A stretch of DNA of 57,955 nucleotides from Gammaproteobacteria bacterium. GTDB taxonomy: Bacteria > Pseudomonadota > Gammaproteobacteria > Steroidobacterales > Rariloculaceae. Both the position numbers and the translations under genes were made by a program. The DNA lies in contig PMCP01000137.1 of assembly GCA_003155415.1 (NCBI GenBank), positions 4,527 through 62,481 of the forward strand, read 5' to 3'. The notes beneath the pieces were generated by a model. The model was not told the DNA's origin. It saw only the letters and a program-made list of their open reading frames with translations, and made no database searches. Shown here in pieces: positions 25,423 to 33,808 of this stretch. Within the stretch, counting starts at the first letter, position 1. Each line of letters begins with the position of its first letter.

Positions 25423-26880
25423 CTATCGCGCGGAAGACCCATTTCCACGCGCGCGTGCGTAGGCCGCGAGTGCGCGGGCCCGAGCAGCCGAGTGCGCAAC
25501 GATCGGTACCGGATACGTCTGCCCGAGCACCACACTCGCGGTACGGAGCGCAGATTCCGGCGCCGCGCTCGGATCGTGCAGAAACTCTGTAGGTAAAGCG
25601 GAGAGCTCGGGGATCCAGCGGCGAACATAGTGGCCGTCCGGATCGAACTTTTGCGCCTGCAATAAAGGATTGAAGACTCGAAAATACGGCGCCGCGTCTG
25701 CGCCACTGCCTGCCACCCACTGCCAGCCGACGGCATTGTTCGCAAGATCCGCGTCGACGAGGGTGTCCCAGAACCAGCTCGCGCCTTGCTGCCACGGCAC
25801 AAGCAGATGCTTGACGAGGAACGAGGCGGCGACCATCCGCACACGGTTGTGCATCCAGCCCGTGTGCCAGAGCTCGCGCATGCCGGCATCGATCAGCGGA
25901 TAGCCCGTCTGCCCGCGCTGCCAACGTGCGAGCGCAGCCGCGTCGTCCCGCCACGGGAACCGCCTGAACTCCGCGCGGAACGACTCGTGCGGAAACCGTG
26001 GCCAATGCCACACGAGATGGCGCGCGAACTCGCGCCAGCCAAGCTCCCGCAGGAATGCGGCCTCGTTCTCGCCCCTATTCCGGCCCGCGGCCGCGGCCCA
26101 CGCCGCACGCGGGCTGACTTCGCCGAAGCTCAAATGCGGCGAGAGGCGCGACGAGCCTTCGCGATCCGGCCGATCGCGCTCCGCGCGGTATGCGTGCAAC
26201 GGCCCGGCCGCGAACGCCGCGAGCCGCGCGCGCGCTCCGGCTTCGCCCGGTGTCCAAGCCGCGCGAATATCCCCAGCCCAATCCGGCGACTTGGGCTCGA
26301 GCGCCCACGCATCGAGCGAATCGCCCGGGACCACGGAGCGCACGAACGGCAACTTCGACGGCACCGGCAACGGCGTGCCGACCGACCCGGACCGCACGCA
26401 CGCGTTCCAGAACGCCGTGAACACCTTTAGCGGCTGACCCGATCCACTGCGGATCTGCTCGGGATCGAACAGCGTATCGCCGGCGTGCAAGACGAGCTTG
26501 ATGCCGCGTGCAGCTAGCAGCTTCGCAAGCTCGGCTTCGGCGATCCGGCCGTTTGGCGTATGGCTCTTGAGGCAGTGGACCTCGGCCACCGCATTTGCGA
26601 CTGCGACCGACGCGACTTGCGCCGCCGCCTTCCCACGCCGCAGCAGCAGATCACCACCACGCTCAGCGATGTCCGTGCTCAGTGCGCGGAGACTGGCGTG
26701 CAACCACCACCTGCGAGCTCCGCCCGGAGCGTCATCCACCGTGTCGTCGTAGACATAGCACGTTACGATCGACAGGCCGTTGCGTGCGGCCGCCGTCAAC
26801 GCGACGTGATCGCTGAGCCGCAAGTCGTTTCGAAACCAAACGAGACAGCGGGGCTCCGCCGGCACCGCGCTCGAGGTCAT
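25423..26880 (-). CDS. phrB: Deoxyribodipyrimidine photolyase
   Basis: A 485-residue flavoprotein that splits cyclobutane pyrimidine dimers using blue light. The N-terminal antenna domain opens with LVWFRNDLRLSDH; the FAD domain carries SPHLSFGEVSPR, GWREFARHL, TGYPLIDAGMRELWHTGWMHN and NNAVGWQWVAGSGADA, including the Trp electron chain. This is class I CPD photolyase rather than a (6-4) enzyme, from overall pattern. It is the first gene of no obvious operon: the sulfotransferase stops 22 bases upstream on the same strand, so shared transcription is possible. Confidence 0.93.
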   Translation of the reverse strand: MTSSAVPAEPRCLVWFRNDLRLSDHVALTAAARNGLSIVTCYVYDDTVDDAPGGARRWWLHASLRALSTDIAERGGDLLLRRGKAAAQVASVAVANAVAEVHCLKSHTPNGRIAEAELAKLLAARGIKLVLHAGDTLFDPEQIRSGSGQPLKVFTAFWNACVRSGSVGTPLPVPSKLPFVRSVVPGDSLDAWALEPKSPDWAGDIRAAWTPGEAGARARLAAFAAGPLHAYRAERDRPDREGSSRLSPHLSFGEVSPRAAWAAAAGRNRGENEAAFLRELGWREFARHLVWHWPRFPHESFRAEFRRFPWRDDAAALARWQRGQTGYPLIDAGMRELWHTGWMHNRVRMVAASFLVKHLLVPWQQGASWFWDTLVDADLANNAVGWQWVAGSGADAAPYFRVFNPLLQAQKFDPDGHYVRRWIPELSALPTEFLHDPSAAPESALRTASVVLGQTYPVPIVAHSAARARALAAYARARGNGSSAR

Positions 26881-26902
26881 AGCCGTCGCCCCGGCACGAA
26901 CG

Positions 26903-28396
26903 TCACTCTAGCGGAATTCCGGCCGCGCGCAGCTGGGTGATCAGCGGTTCCATTTGCGCGGCATACCGGCGCCATCGCCCGACGGCCGTGCCGTATAGCG
27001 GCGCACGCACCTGCACCGAGCTCGCCGTTGCGACCGGCGCCGTGTTTGTGTGAAAGTCGAGACACTCCGCCTCCCACGGCAAGCCGCAAAACTCGAGCAG
27101 CGCACGCGTCGTCGGTTCCTGCTCGGCAACCAGATCCTCGTAGGAGACTTCGAGCACCTTGCCTGGCAAAACTTGCTGCCAATGCTCCAGGAGCCGGTGG
27201 AACAACACGTAGTAGCGCCCGATGTCGCCGAGATCGTACGTAAAGTTGTAGTACGAGAACGCAACCGCGAACAGCTGCCGATATAGGCTCAAGCAACTAT
27301 CGAGCGGTTGTCGCCGCAGGCACACGATCTTCGCATTCGGCAGCGCGAAATGGATGAAGCCGATATAGAAGAAGTTCATCGGCAGTTTGTCGACGAAATG
27401 CGGCGTCTTGCCCGTCAGCGGACGCGTGCTGTCGATGTAGCGCTGGCCGACGGCCGCGAGATCACAGCGGACGCCCTGCTCGATCGTCTGCGGGTCCAGC
27501 ACGCGGTTCGACGGCGTTGTCGCTGCGCGCTTCAACGCCACCCCGAAGTTCTGCAGCTCCCCGGCGGACTGCACTTGCGAGTGTGCAGACAGGATTCGCT
27601 CGACGAGCGTGGTACCCGAACGCGGCAAGCCCACGACGAAGATTGGCTCGCGGCTCGGGCACCCGGCCGGCGGAGCCGCGCACCGCCCCGCGTCGAACAC
27701 GCGCTCGAGCGTGGCGAACAGGGCCTCGTCGTTCGCGATCGAGTAGTCGAGGGTCTGCCGCTTTCGGCCCTTGCCAGCTGCTAAGTGTGCGAACGCGCTC
27801 GAGTACTCGCCCAGGTCCTCGAGCTCCTTCGCGAGCGCGTGCCGCACATGCAGTTCACCGTCGACGTCGTCGCCCACGCCGTCAAGCAACGCTTCGAGTC
27901 GCGCGACGTGGTTGTCTGCGGTGGTCTGCTTGCGCAGATCGGCAAGCGCCGAGTGCGCGCGATACACGCGTGGCGCCAGCTGGACTACGGCCTCGAGCTC
28001 GCGCTCCGCCTCAGAGAATCGTCCAAGGATTCGCAGCGAGGCTGCAAGGTTGTAGTGAAAGTCGGCATTGGACGGCGTCCGTGCCACCGCCCGCTCGAAC
28101 GCCGCGACCGCGCGCTCATGGTCGCCGAGGCGCGACCAAACTACACCGAGCGTGTCGAGTGTCAGCGCGTCACTTGGCGCCAAGAGCTCTGCACGGTCTG
28201 CGGCCGCGCGAGCCTCGTCATCGTGTTTTAGTAAAGCCAGGCAACGCGCGTGCTGCGCGTGATAGTCGGGACGAGCGGCATCGAGCGTCAGGGCACGCTC
28301 GATAGCTGTGCGGGCCTCGCCGAAACGTCGCGTCGAAGCCGCCACCATTCCCAGCAGGAAGTGCGCGTCGGCGTGCTCGGGAGCGAGCGCCAACAC
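26903..28396 (-). CDS. TPR-containing sulfotransferase
   Basis: At least 497 residues. The N-terminal ~200 are TPR repeats (for example ALTLDTLGVVWSRLGDHERA and AVARTPSNADFHYNLA); the C-terminal ~270 are a sulfotransferase domain with the PAPS 5'-phosphosulfate loop FVVGLPRSGTTLVERIL, the 3'-phosphate region CLRRQPLDSCLS and the closing FCGLPWEAECLDFH. It should transfer sulfate from PAPS to an unknown acceptor. The given GTG start is the first canonical one, but it cuts the first TPR: in-frame codons continue upstream (GARAACLEV) to the stop of the TonB receptor at 28514 with no ATG, GTG or TTG, so the true start is upstream and unusual. See findings. Confidence 0.85.
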   Translation of the reverse strand: MLALAPEHADAHFLLGMVAASTRRFGEARTAIERALTLDAARPDYHAQHARCLALLKHDDEARAAADRAELLAPSDALTLDTLGVVWSRLGDHERAVAAFERAVARTPSNADFHYNLAASLRILGRFSEAERELEAVVQLAPRVYRAHSALADLRKQTTADNHVARLEALLDGVGDDVDGELHVRHALAKELEDLGEYSSAFAHLAAGKGRKRQTLDYSIANDEALFATLERVFDAGRCAAPPAGCPSREPIFVVGLPRSGTTLVERILSAHSQVQSAGELQNFGVALKRAATTPSNRVLDPQTIEQGVRCDLAAVGQRYIDSTRPLTGKTPHFVDKLPMNFFYIGFIHFALPNAKIVCLRRQPLDSCLSLYRQLFAVAFSYYNFTYDLGDIGRYYVLFHRLLEHWQQVLPGKVLEVSYEDLVAEQEPTTRALLEFCGLPWEAECLDFHTNTAPVATASSVQVRAPLYGTAVGRWRRYAAQMEPLITQLRAAGIPLE

Positions 28397-28513
28397 TTCG
28401 AGACAGGCTGCGCGGGCGCCGACAAGGTCGGCGTCGTTCAGCCGCTGCTCAGCTGCGCGATGCCAGCGTTCTACTTCCAGTGCCGCGGTGCCGATCGACC
28501 TGTCCGCCCATGA

Positions 28514-30859
28514 TTAGATTTTGTAGCGGAATTCTATACCCATGCTGCGCGGTCGGATCACGTCGCGGTAGTAGCGCCGCAAATCAAACCCGTTGACGTT
28601 GCGGATATACGTGGGATCGAGACGCACGCCGGTCTCGGCGAACTTGTCGGTCAGATTGTCGATGTACAGGTTGGCCTGCCAACGCTCGTGGCCGACGCCC
28701 GCTGACAGGCTGTGCACGGCGTAACCGCCGAGCGTCTCGCCGTTGTTGCGCAGCCCCACCTTCGTGATGATGTTGCCTGAGTACGAGAGCCCGTAGCCTG
28801 CATTGATCTCATAGCCATTGCGCAGCGGCCGGTGATAGGCAGCGTAGAAGCTCGCCTGCTCCTCCGGTGACCCGGGTAGACGATCGCCAGGCTCGCCATC
28901 CGCGACGCCGTCGACGATGCCGGGCGCAAACGAGGTCAGCTCGGCTCTGTTGTGTGCGTACGTGCCCGTGAAGGACCAATGGTCGCCGCGCGACTGAAAC
29001 GACAGCTCGAGACCTTTGCTCTCAGCCTTGCCGCCGTTCACCGTAATCGGCAAAGCGCCGCTGACCGTAGTGCTCTGCGTCTGCACTTTGTCCCAGTCGA
29101 TGTGATACACGGCCGCATTGAACACAAACTTTCCGCCTTTCCACGCGCTGTGCATCCCCACCTCGAGGTTCGTCGTGGTGTCGGGCGCGATGTTGATTTC
29201 GTTCGGCGTGCCGCACGGGATCTGAGTGCCTCCTGGCGGTATCGCGGGGCACACGGCCACCGGGTTGGCGCCGCCATTGCGATAGCCTTCGCTCAAAGTG
29301 ATATAGCCCGTGACGTCTTTCGTGAAGTCATAGCCGGCGTTGAGTTTGCCCAGGAAACCTTCGTCGCTCGTAGCGCCCTTGTTCGCGTCGGAGAAGTCGA
29401 CCAGCGGCACCAGGATCGTCGACTGAGTGCCGAAGTCGTAGCTAAAGGAGCGCCCACCGATGTTGACTTGCAGCTTGTCCGTGAATCGATAGCCGACTTC
29501 GCCGAAGAAGGCCGTCTGATTGGTCGTCTGATGCGATGTCTGCCGGAACTCGAGGTCTCCCGTCGGCAGCGAAAGGCCAATGAAGGTATCGTATCCAGGC
29601 ACGAATTCGCTGCTGCTCGTGTTGAGGTCGTAGTCGTTGTAGAAGACGCCGGCGATCCACGAGAGCTTACCGGTGCCTTTCGACACGAGGCGTAGCTCCT
29701 CGTTAGTCCGCTTTTCTTTTGCGGTCTCCCGTGTGTACGCCGCGAACAACGGAAACGACTCGTAGCCATATCCAAGGTCGAGCAAAAGATCGGTTTGATC
29801 CCGCTGACCCACCTGATCGTAAGTTGAGAAGCCCGTGGCCGACACGAGCTGCGCGAAGCCGAGATCGGCAACGACCTCCACGCTGAATAGATCGCTCTTG
29901 CGGTCGTTCGGTTCGACGAACCGCGCCGCGGACTCGTACTTGCCCGTGTTGAAGGCGAACCGGTGATTCACCGTGCGCCCGCCGACATCCTGGTCCTGAT
30001 GGTAATAGTTGAACGTCACGTCCAAGTTGCTGGAGACGCTCCAGAGCAGCGCGAGACGGCTCGACAGCGTGTGCTCCCAATCGACGTCGTTCTGGCGATG
30101 CAGATTGGCGGCCACAGCGGCTGGGTCGTTGAGATCCGGCTGCGGATTCGAGACACCGGGTTGGTTCACCAGGTACGGGTAGTCGATGAAGCCCGGGTCG
30201 TGCGTGTAGCCGATCGCCGCGCGGAACGCGAGCTTGTCCTCGGCAATCGGCGCATTCACGACCACGTCGGCCTTGTAGCCTTCGGAGTCGCTGTGCGACA
30301 GGGCGTAAAGATTGCCGTGCGCTTCGAGACTGAAGTCCTTTGTGTTCGGCGCCTTGGGAATGTAGCGCACCGCACCGCCGAGCGTGCCCTCGCCGTAAAG
30401 TGTGCCTTGGGGCCCGATCAGCACCTCGACGCGATCGAGATCCTTCATCTTGAAATCGAGGTAAAGCGGAATCTCGCCCAAGTACGTCCCGACCGTGCCA
30501 CCGCTAGCGTTGTTCAGGAACTCGCTATCGTTGATCGACTGCACGTTGAGCCCGCGCACCGTCATCAAGCTCGCTCCGCGAGGGCCTTGGTCGATGACGC
30601 TTAAGCCCGGCACCCAGCGGCCGACCTCGGTAAGGCTCGTGAGGCGTTGCTCGTCGAGACGGTCGCCGCCGATCGCGGCTATGTTGAAGGGCAACTCCTG
30701 GATCGTCGTCTCGCGGCGGGACGCCGTGACGATGATCTCTTCGAGCGGCGCGCTCTGCGCGAGCGCCACACCGGCGTAGCTTCCGCCGAGGAGGGCTGCG
30801 ATGGCCGCCGCGAGAGGTTTGACGGCCACACGAGCCGCCGGTTTTCCTGTGCGTTTCAT
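28514..30859 (-). CDS. TonB-dependent outer-membrane receptor
   Basis: A 781-residue outer-membrane beta-barrel with a signal peptide (MKRTGKPAARVAVKPLAAA to about residue 34), a TonB box EEIIVTASRRE just after, a plug domain (LPFNIAAIGGDRLDEQRL, LMTVRGLN) and a C-terminal 22-strand barrel ending GIEFRYKI. It should import a ligand with energy from TonB-ExbBD; no substrate is evident, and the IVTASRRE form is common among receptors for organic ligands. ATG 30859 was chosen over longer frames because the signal peptide starts there and AAGGA precedes it. The TPR-sulfotransferase follows in the same frame immediately after the stop. Confidence 0.93.
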   Translation of the reverse strand: MKRTGKPAARVAVKPLAAAIAALLGGSYAGVALAQSAPLEEIIVTASRRETTIQELPFNIAAIGGDRLDEQRLTSLTEVGRWVPGLSVIDQGPRGASLMTVRGLNVQSINDSEFLNNASGGTVGTYLGEIPLYLDFKMKDLDRVEVLIGPQGTLYGEGTLGGAVRYIPKAPNTKDFSLEAHGNLYALSHSDSEGYKADVVVNAPIAEDKLAFRAAIGYTHDPGFIDYPYLVNQPGVSNPQPDLNDPAAVAANLHRQNDVDWEHTLSSRLALLWSVSSNLDVTFNYYHQDQDVGGRTVNHRFAFNTGKYESAARFVEPNDRKSDLFSVEVVADLGFAQLVSATGFSTYDQVGQRDQTDLLLDLGYGYESFPLFAAYTRETAKEKRTNEELRLVSKGTGKLSWIAGVFYNDYDLNTSSSEFVPGYDTFIGLSLPTGDLEFRQTSHQTTNQTAFFGEVGYRFTDKLQVNIGGRSFSYDFGTQSTILVPLVDFSDANKGATSDEGFLGKLNAGYDFTKDVTGYITLSEGYRNGGANPVAVCPAIPPGGTQIPCGTPNEINIAPDTTTNLEVGMHSAWKGGKFVFNAAVYHIDWDKVQTQSTTVSGALPITVNGGKAESKGLELSFQSRGDHWSFTGTYAHNRAELTSFAPGIVDGVADGEPGDRLPGSPEEQASFYAAYHRPLRNGYEINAGYGLSYSGNIITKVGLRNNGETLGGYAVHSLSAGVGHERWQANLYIDNLTDKFAETGVRLDPTYIRNVNGFDLRRYYRDVIRPRSMGIEFRYKI

Positions 30860-30924
30860 AGAAAAATCCTTTTCAATCAGTTCCGTATCGACGAAGGGTG
30901 CAGTGAATTCGTCAATTCCGCCGT

Positions 30925-30954
30925 TATGTAGCACAGGCTTCCCGAGAGCGGCAA
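30925..30954 (-). promoter_or_regulatory. Putative promoter of the TonB receptor
   Basis: On the minus strand TTGCCG (30954-30949) and TACATA (30930-30925) are 18 bases apart, and TGC directly precedes the -10, giving an extended -10. The predicted leader to ATG 30859 is about 60 bases. The match is moderate. Confidence 0.4.
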
Positions 30955-31048
30955 CGAAGACGTTCAGAGGTCGTGCGCCACGTCTCACATCAGGGATGGA
31001 GACTGGGCATTTGTTAGACTTTGTAGCCGTCTCCGACTCCCTCCAGCC

Positions 31049-31525
31049 GTGCTCACCGCCCACCTCAAGACCACGCCCTCGCTCGAGCCGGCTTCGCTCT
31101 TCAAGCGCTGCGCCGCGTTCGTTTACGACCTGCTACTGCTCGTCGGGTTGGTGGCCAGCTTTACGCTGCTCGCAGTGCTGCTGAACGGCGGGTCTATCAC
31201 GCCAGGCAGTCTGTGGTTTCAGTTCGCGCTGCTCGCGATCGTGGCCGTATTTTTCTGCGGCTTCTGGACGCACGGCGGCCAGACGCTAGGCATGCGGGCG
31301 TGGCGAATTCGGGTGGTAGGCCAGGACGGCACGCCGCTTTCGTGGCCGCGCGCGATGTTACGCTTCGCGGCCGGCCTACTCGCACTGCTGCCGCTCGGAC
31401 TCGGTCTCTGGTGGGGAATCTTCGACGCACAACGGCGGGGCTGGCACGATCGACTGACGAGCACTCGCGTGGTTCGCGTGCCGCCGCGAACTGCTACCTC
31501 GCCCGCGCCACTGCCACAATCGTAA
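31049..31525 (+). CDS. RDD family membrane protein
   Basis: A 158-residue inner-membrane protein with three hydrophobic segments (about residues 25-47, 57-75 and 100-124). The RDD pattern is seen as KRCAAFVYDLLLL near the start, GQTLGMRAWRIRVV in the middle and RRGWHDRLTSTRVV near the end. RDD proteins are of uncertain function; some act as Na+/H+ antiporters. The start is GTG 31049. It is divergent from the TonB receptor and its 3' end overlaps the lptG 3' end by 32 bases on the opposite strand. Confidence 0.85.
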   Translation: MLTAHLKTTPSLEPASLFKRCAAFVYDLLLLVGLVASFTLLAVLLNGGSITPGSLWFQFALLAIVAVFFCGFWTHGGQTLGMRAWRIRVVGQDGTPLSWPRAMLRFAAGLLALLPLGLGLWWGIFDAQRRGWHDRLTSTRVVRVPPRTATSPAPLPQS

Positions 31526-32561
31526 TCAGAAGCAGCACGGAACTCGGCGCCCAGGCCACGACAAGTGGCTGAAGGCCGTACACCTCGCCTCCGCTCGCGA
31601 GCACTTGACCGATCGCGTAGTACGACAAGCCCACGATCAGACCGACGAGCAATCGCGCGCCCGTGCCAGCCGAACGCAGCCCACCGAAGACGAACGGCAA
31701 CGCGAGAATCGTCATCAACACCACCGAGACGATGTCGGCCACACGCGTCCAGTACGCGATCAAGTAGCGACGGGCGTCGAGACCGTTATCCTCGAGATAA
31801 CGGATGTAGCGTTGCAGCGAGGGTGTATCCAGTAGGTTTTCGCGCACGATCGACAAAGCGAGCAGATCCGGGTTCAAGTCGTAGGTCTGCGTCGACTGCC
31901 GCTCGGTCCGCGAGGTGACGCCGTTGTCGAGAAACATCGTCTCACCGTAGTTCGACAACACCCAGCGCCCCGCCGAGTCGACGTCCGCGGTGTCGGCGCG
32001 CGCGATCTGTCGCAAAGCCTGGTCGGGGCCAAGCTCGAAAAGAAGCACGCCGCCGCGGTAGCCAGCCTCGCCAGTTTGGCGTCGCAGACTGAATATTCGG
32101 TCACCGTCCTTCAGCCAAGTGGCTTTACCCTCCGCCGTGCCGACGTCTTCGCGCATGGCTCGAGTCCGCATCTCGTCTGCGTACGCGCTCAACGACGGCG
32201 CGAGCGACTCGCCGAGCAACACCATGAGTACGGACAACGCGAAACCCGCGAGACCCACGGAGAGCAGCAGCTGCCACGAAGAGATCCCGCTGGCCCGCAT
32301 GACGATCAGTTCGCGGTGCACGGCCAGGTTACCGAGGGCAAGCAACGAGCCGATCAACGCAGCGGCCGGCAGCACGGAAAAGATCGTGCGGGGCATTCCA
32401 AGCACGACGTACAGGATGGCGCCACTGAGATCGTAGTTGCCCTTGATGTCGTTCAGCTGTGCGACGAGATCGAAGCCGGTCATGACGGCCACGAGCACCG
32501 CCAGCGCAAGCCCAACACCGCGGAGCACCGACACCACGATGTAGCCACGCAGCAGGATCAT
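31494..32561 (-). CDS. lptG: LPS export permease LptG
   Basis: A 355-residue YjgP/YjgQ-family protein with six membrane helices (three at each end) around a periplasmic beta-jellyroll. With LptF and the LptB2 ATPase it extracts LPS from the inner membrane and passes it to the LptC-A-D bridge. Seen: YIVVSVLRGVGLALAVLVAV at the start, VMRASGISSWQLL and a C-terminal GLSYYAIGQVLASGG. The ATG at 32561 overlaps the lptF stop (ATGA). lptB, lptA and lptC are not in the window. Confidence 0.93.
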   Translation of the reverse strand: MILLRGYIVVSVLRGVGLALAVLVAVMTGFDLVAQLNDIKGNYDLSGAILYVVLGMPRTIFSVLPAAALIGSLLALGNLAVHRELIVMRASGISSWQLLLSVGLAGFALSVLMVLLGESLAPSLSAYADEMRTRAMREDVGTAEGKATWLKDGDRIFSLRRQTGEAGYRGGVLLFELGPDQALRQIARADTADVDSAGRWVLSNYGETMFLDNGVTSRTERQSTQTYDLNPDLLALSIVRENLLDTPSLQRYIRYLEDNGLDARRYLIAYWTRVADIVSVVLMTILALPFVFGGLRSAGTGARLLVGLIVGLSYYAIGQVLASGGEVYGLQPLVVAWAPSSVLLLITIVAVARAR

Positions 32562-33655
32562 GTAGCCAACTCCGCGCGCGGCGCGCGGCTACGCAGCGTG
32601 AGCCAGCCGCTCTCCCGCGCCAACATCAACAGCGCAAGCAGCACCACCGCGCCATGGACCCACCACATGCCGAGCCACTCCGATATGACACCGCGCTGCA
32701 CCCAGACGCCGGCGATCGACATCATGTTCGCGTAGACGATATATATGAGTAGCCCGATGCCGAGCCGGGCGTAGCGGCCCTCGCGGGGCGACGAGCGGCT
32801 GAGCGGCACGGCGAGCAGACCGAGCACGATCAGAGACACCGGCAGCGAGATCCGCCACTGCAGCTCGGCGCGGTCCGCCAGGACGGACGACTCCAGCAAT
32901 GCCAGCGTCGACTTGCCCGCCGGCGCGGCTTTGAACTCATGTTCTTCCTTGCGACGCACGGGAATCCGCTGCTCGCCGAAATCGATGACCAAAAACTTGC
33001 CCTGCCCAGGGATGCCTTCGTAGCGGCGCCCGTCCTCCAACACGAAACCCAACTCGCCCGTGCTCGCGTCCACTAAACGACGGCCGCGCGCGGCGACGAT
33101 CGCAACTACACGGTCCCCTTGCTGCCGCTGCAGGAACACGTCCCTCAGCTCGTCGCCCACGACTTCGCGGGCATACACCACCGTGTCACCGGAGTCCGGC
33201 GACGTGAACCGACCGGGCTCGATGGCCGAGAGTTCGACGTGTTGGCCAGCCTCGAACCGGATCTCCTCGATCTGTCGCGTGGCGGCCGGCGTTAGCACCA
33301 GCGACAACCAGCCGGTACAGACGACCAGCAGCAAGGTGAGGACGCCTACCGGGGCGAGCATGCCGGCTGGCCCGAAGCCGCATGCAGCCAGCGCAGCCAT
33401 CTCGCCGTCGCGACTCAAGCGAGCGAGCGCGAGCATGATGCCCAGGAACAGAGCGATTGGTAGCAGTGTGGTGAGGTAACTCATCGCTGTGAGCCCGAAC
33501 ACCGCGGCTACCGCGTCGCGCGGCACCCGATCGGCGGCTGCGTCGCCGAAAATGTTGGCCAACGCGTTCGTCATCGTGATCAGGAACAGCGCGCCGAGAA
33601 CGATCAGGCAGGACGTGAACGCTTCGCGCAGGATGTAGCGGCTGATGAGGCTCAC
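32558..33655 (-). CDS. lptF: LPS export permease LptF
   Basis: A 365-residue YjgP/YjgQ protein, partner of LptG. Features: ISRYILREAFTSCLIVLGALF at the start, ALARLSRDGEMAALAACGFGP, a periplasmic domain (FTSPDSGDTVVYAREV) and PLSRSSPREGRYARLGIGLL before the last helices. The GTG at 33655 gives the family N-terminus MSLISRYILRE; the frame reaching to 34192 is antisense to pepA. It is divergent from pepA with a 153-base spacer, the classical gammaproteobacterial arrangement. Confidence 0.94.
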   Translation of the reverse strand: MSLISRYILREAFTSCLIVLGALFLITMTNALANIFGDAAADRVPRDAVAAVFGLTAMSYLTTLLPIALFLGIMLALARLSRDGEMAALAACGFGPAGMLAPVGVLTLLLVVCTGWLSLVLTPAATRQIEEIRFEAGQHVELSAIEPGRFTSPDSGDTVVYAREVVGDELRDVFLQRQQGDRVVAIVAARGRRLVDASTGELGFVLEDGRRYEGIPGQGKFLVIDFGEQRIPVRRKEEHEFKAAPAGKSTLALLESSVLADRAELQWRISLPVSLIVLGLLAVPLSRSSPREGRYARLGIGLLIYIVYANMMSIAGVWVQRGVISEWLGMWWVHGAVVLLALLMLARESGWLTLRSRAPRAELAT

Positions 33656-33808
33656 GCGACCATCCGGTGCCAGTACCTTCGAAGAAACGAATGCACTAAA
33701 CTGCGATTTTCCACGGTATTCCAACACGATAGCACGGCCCGGCGGCCACGACGTGCGCCGAATCGCAGCGCGAGCGAACTGCCGAGCGCGGAATAGAAGG
33801 AGTCGACG

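Noticed and set aside
23638-31048. Genomic island integrated at tRNA-Glu
   Set aside because: The region looks accessory, but I find no integrase and no second copy of the tRNA 3' end to act as an attachment site.
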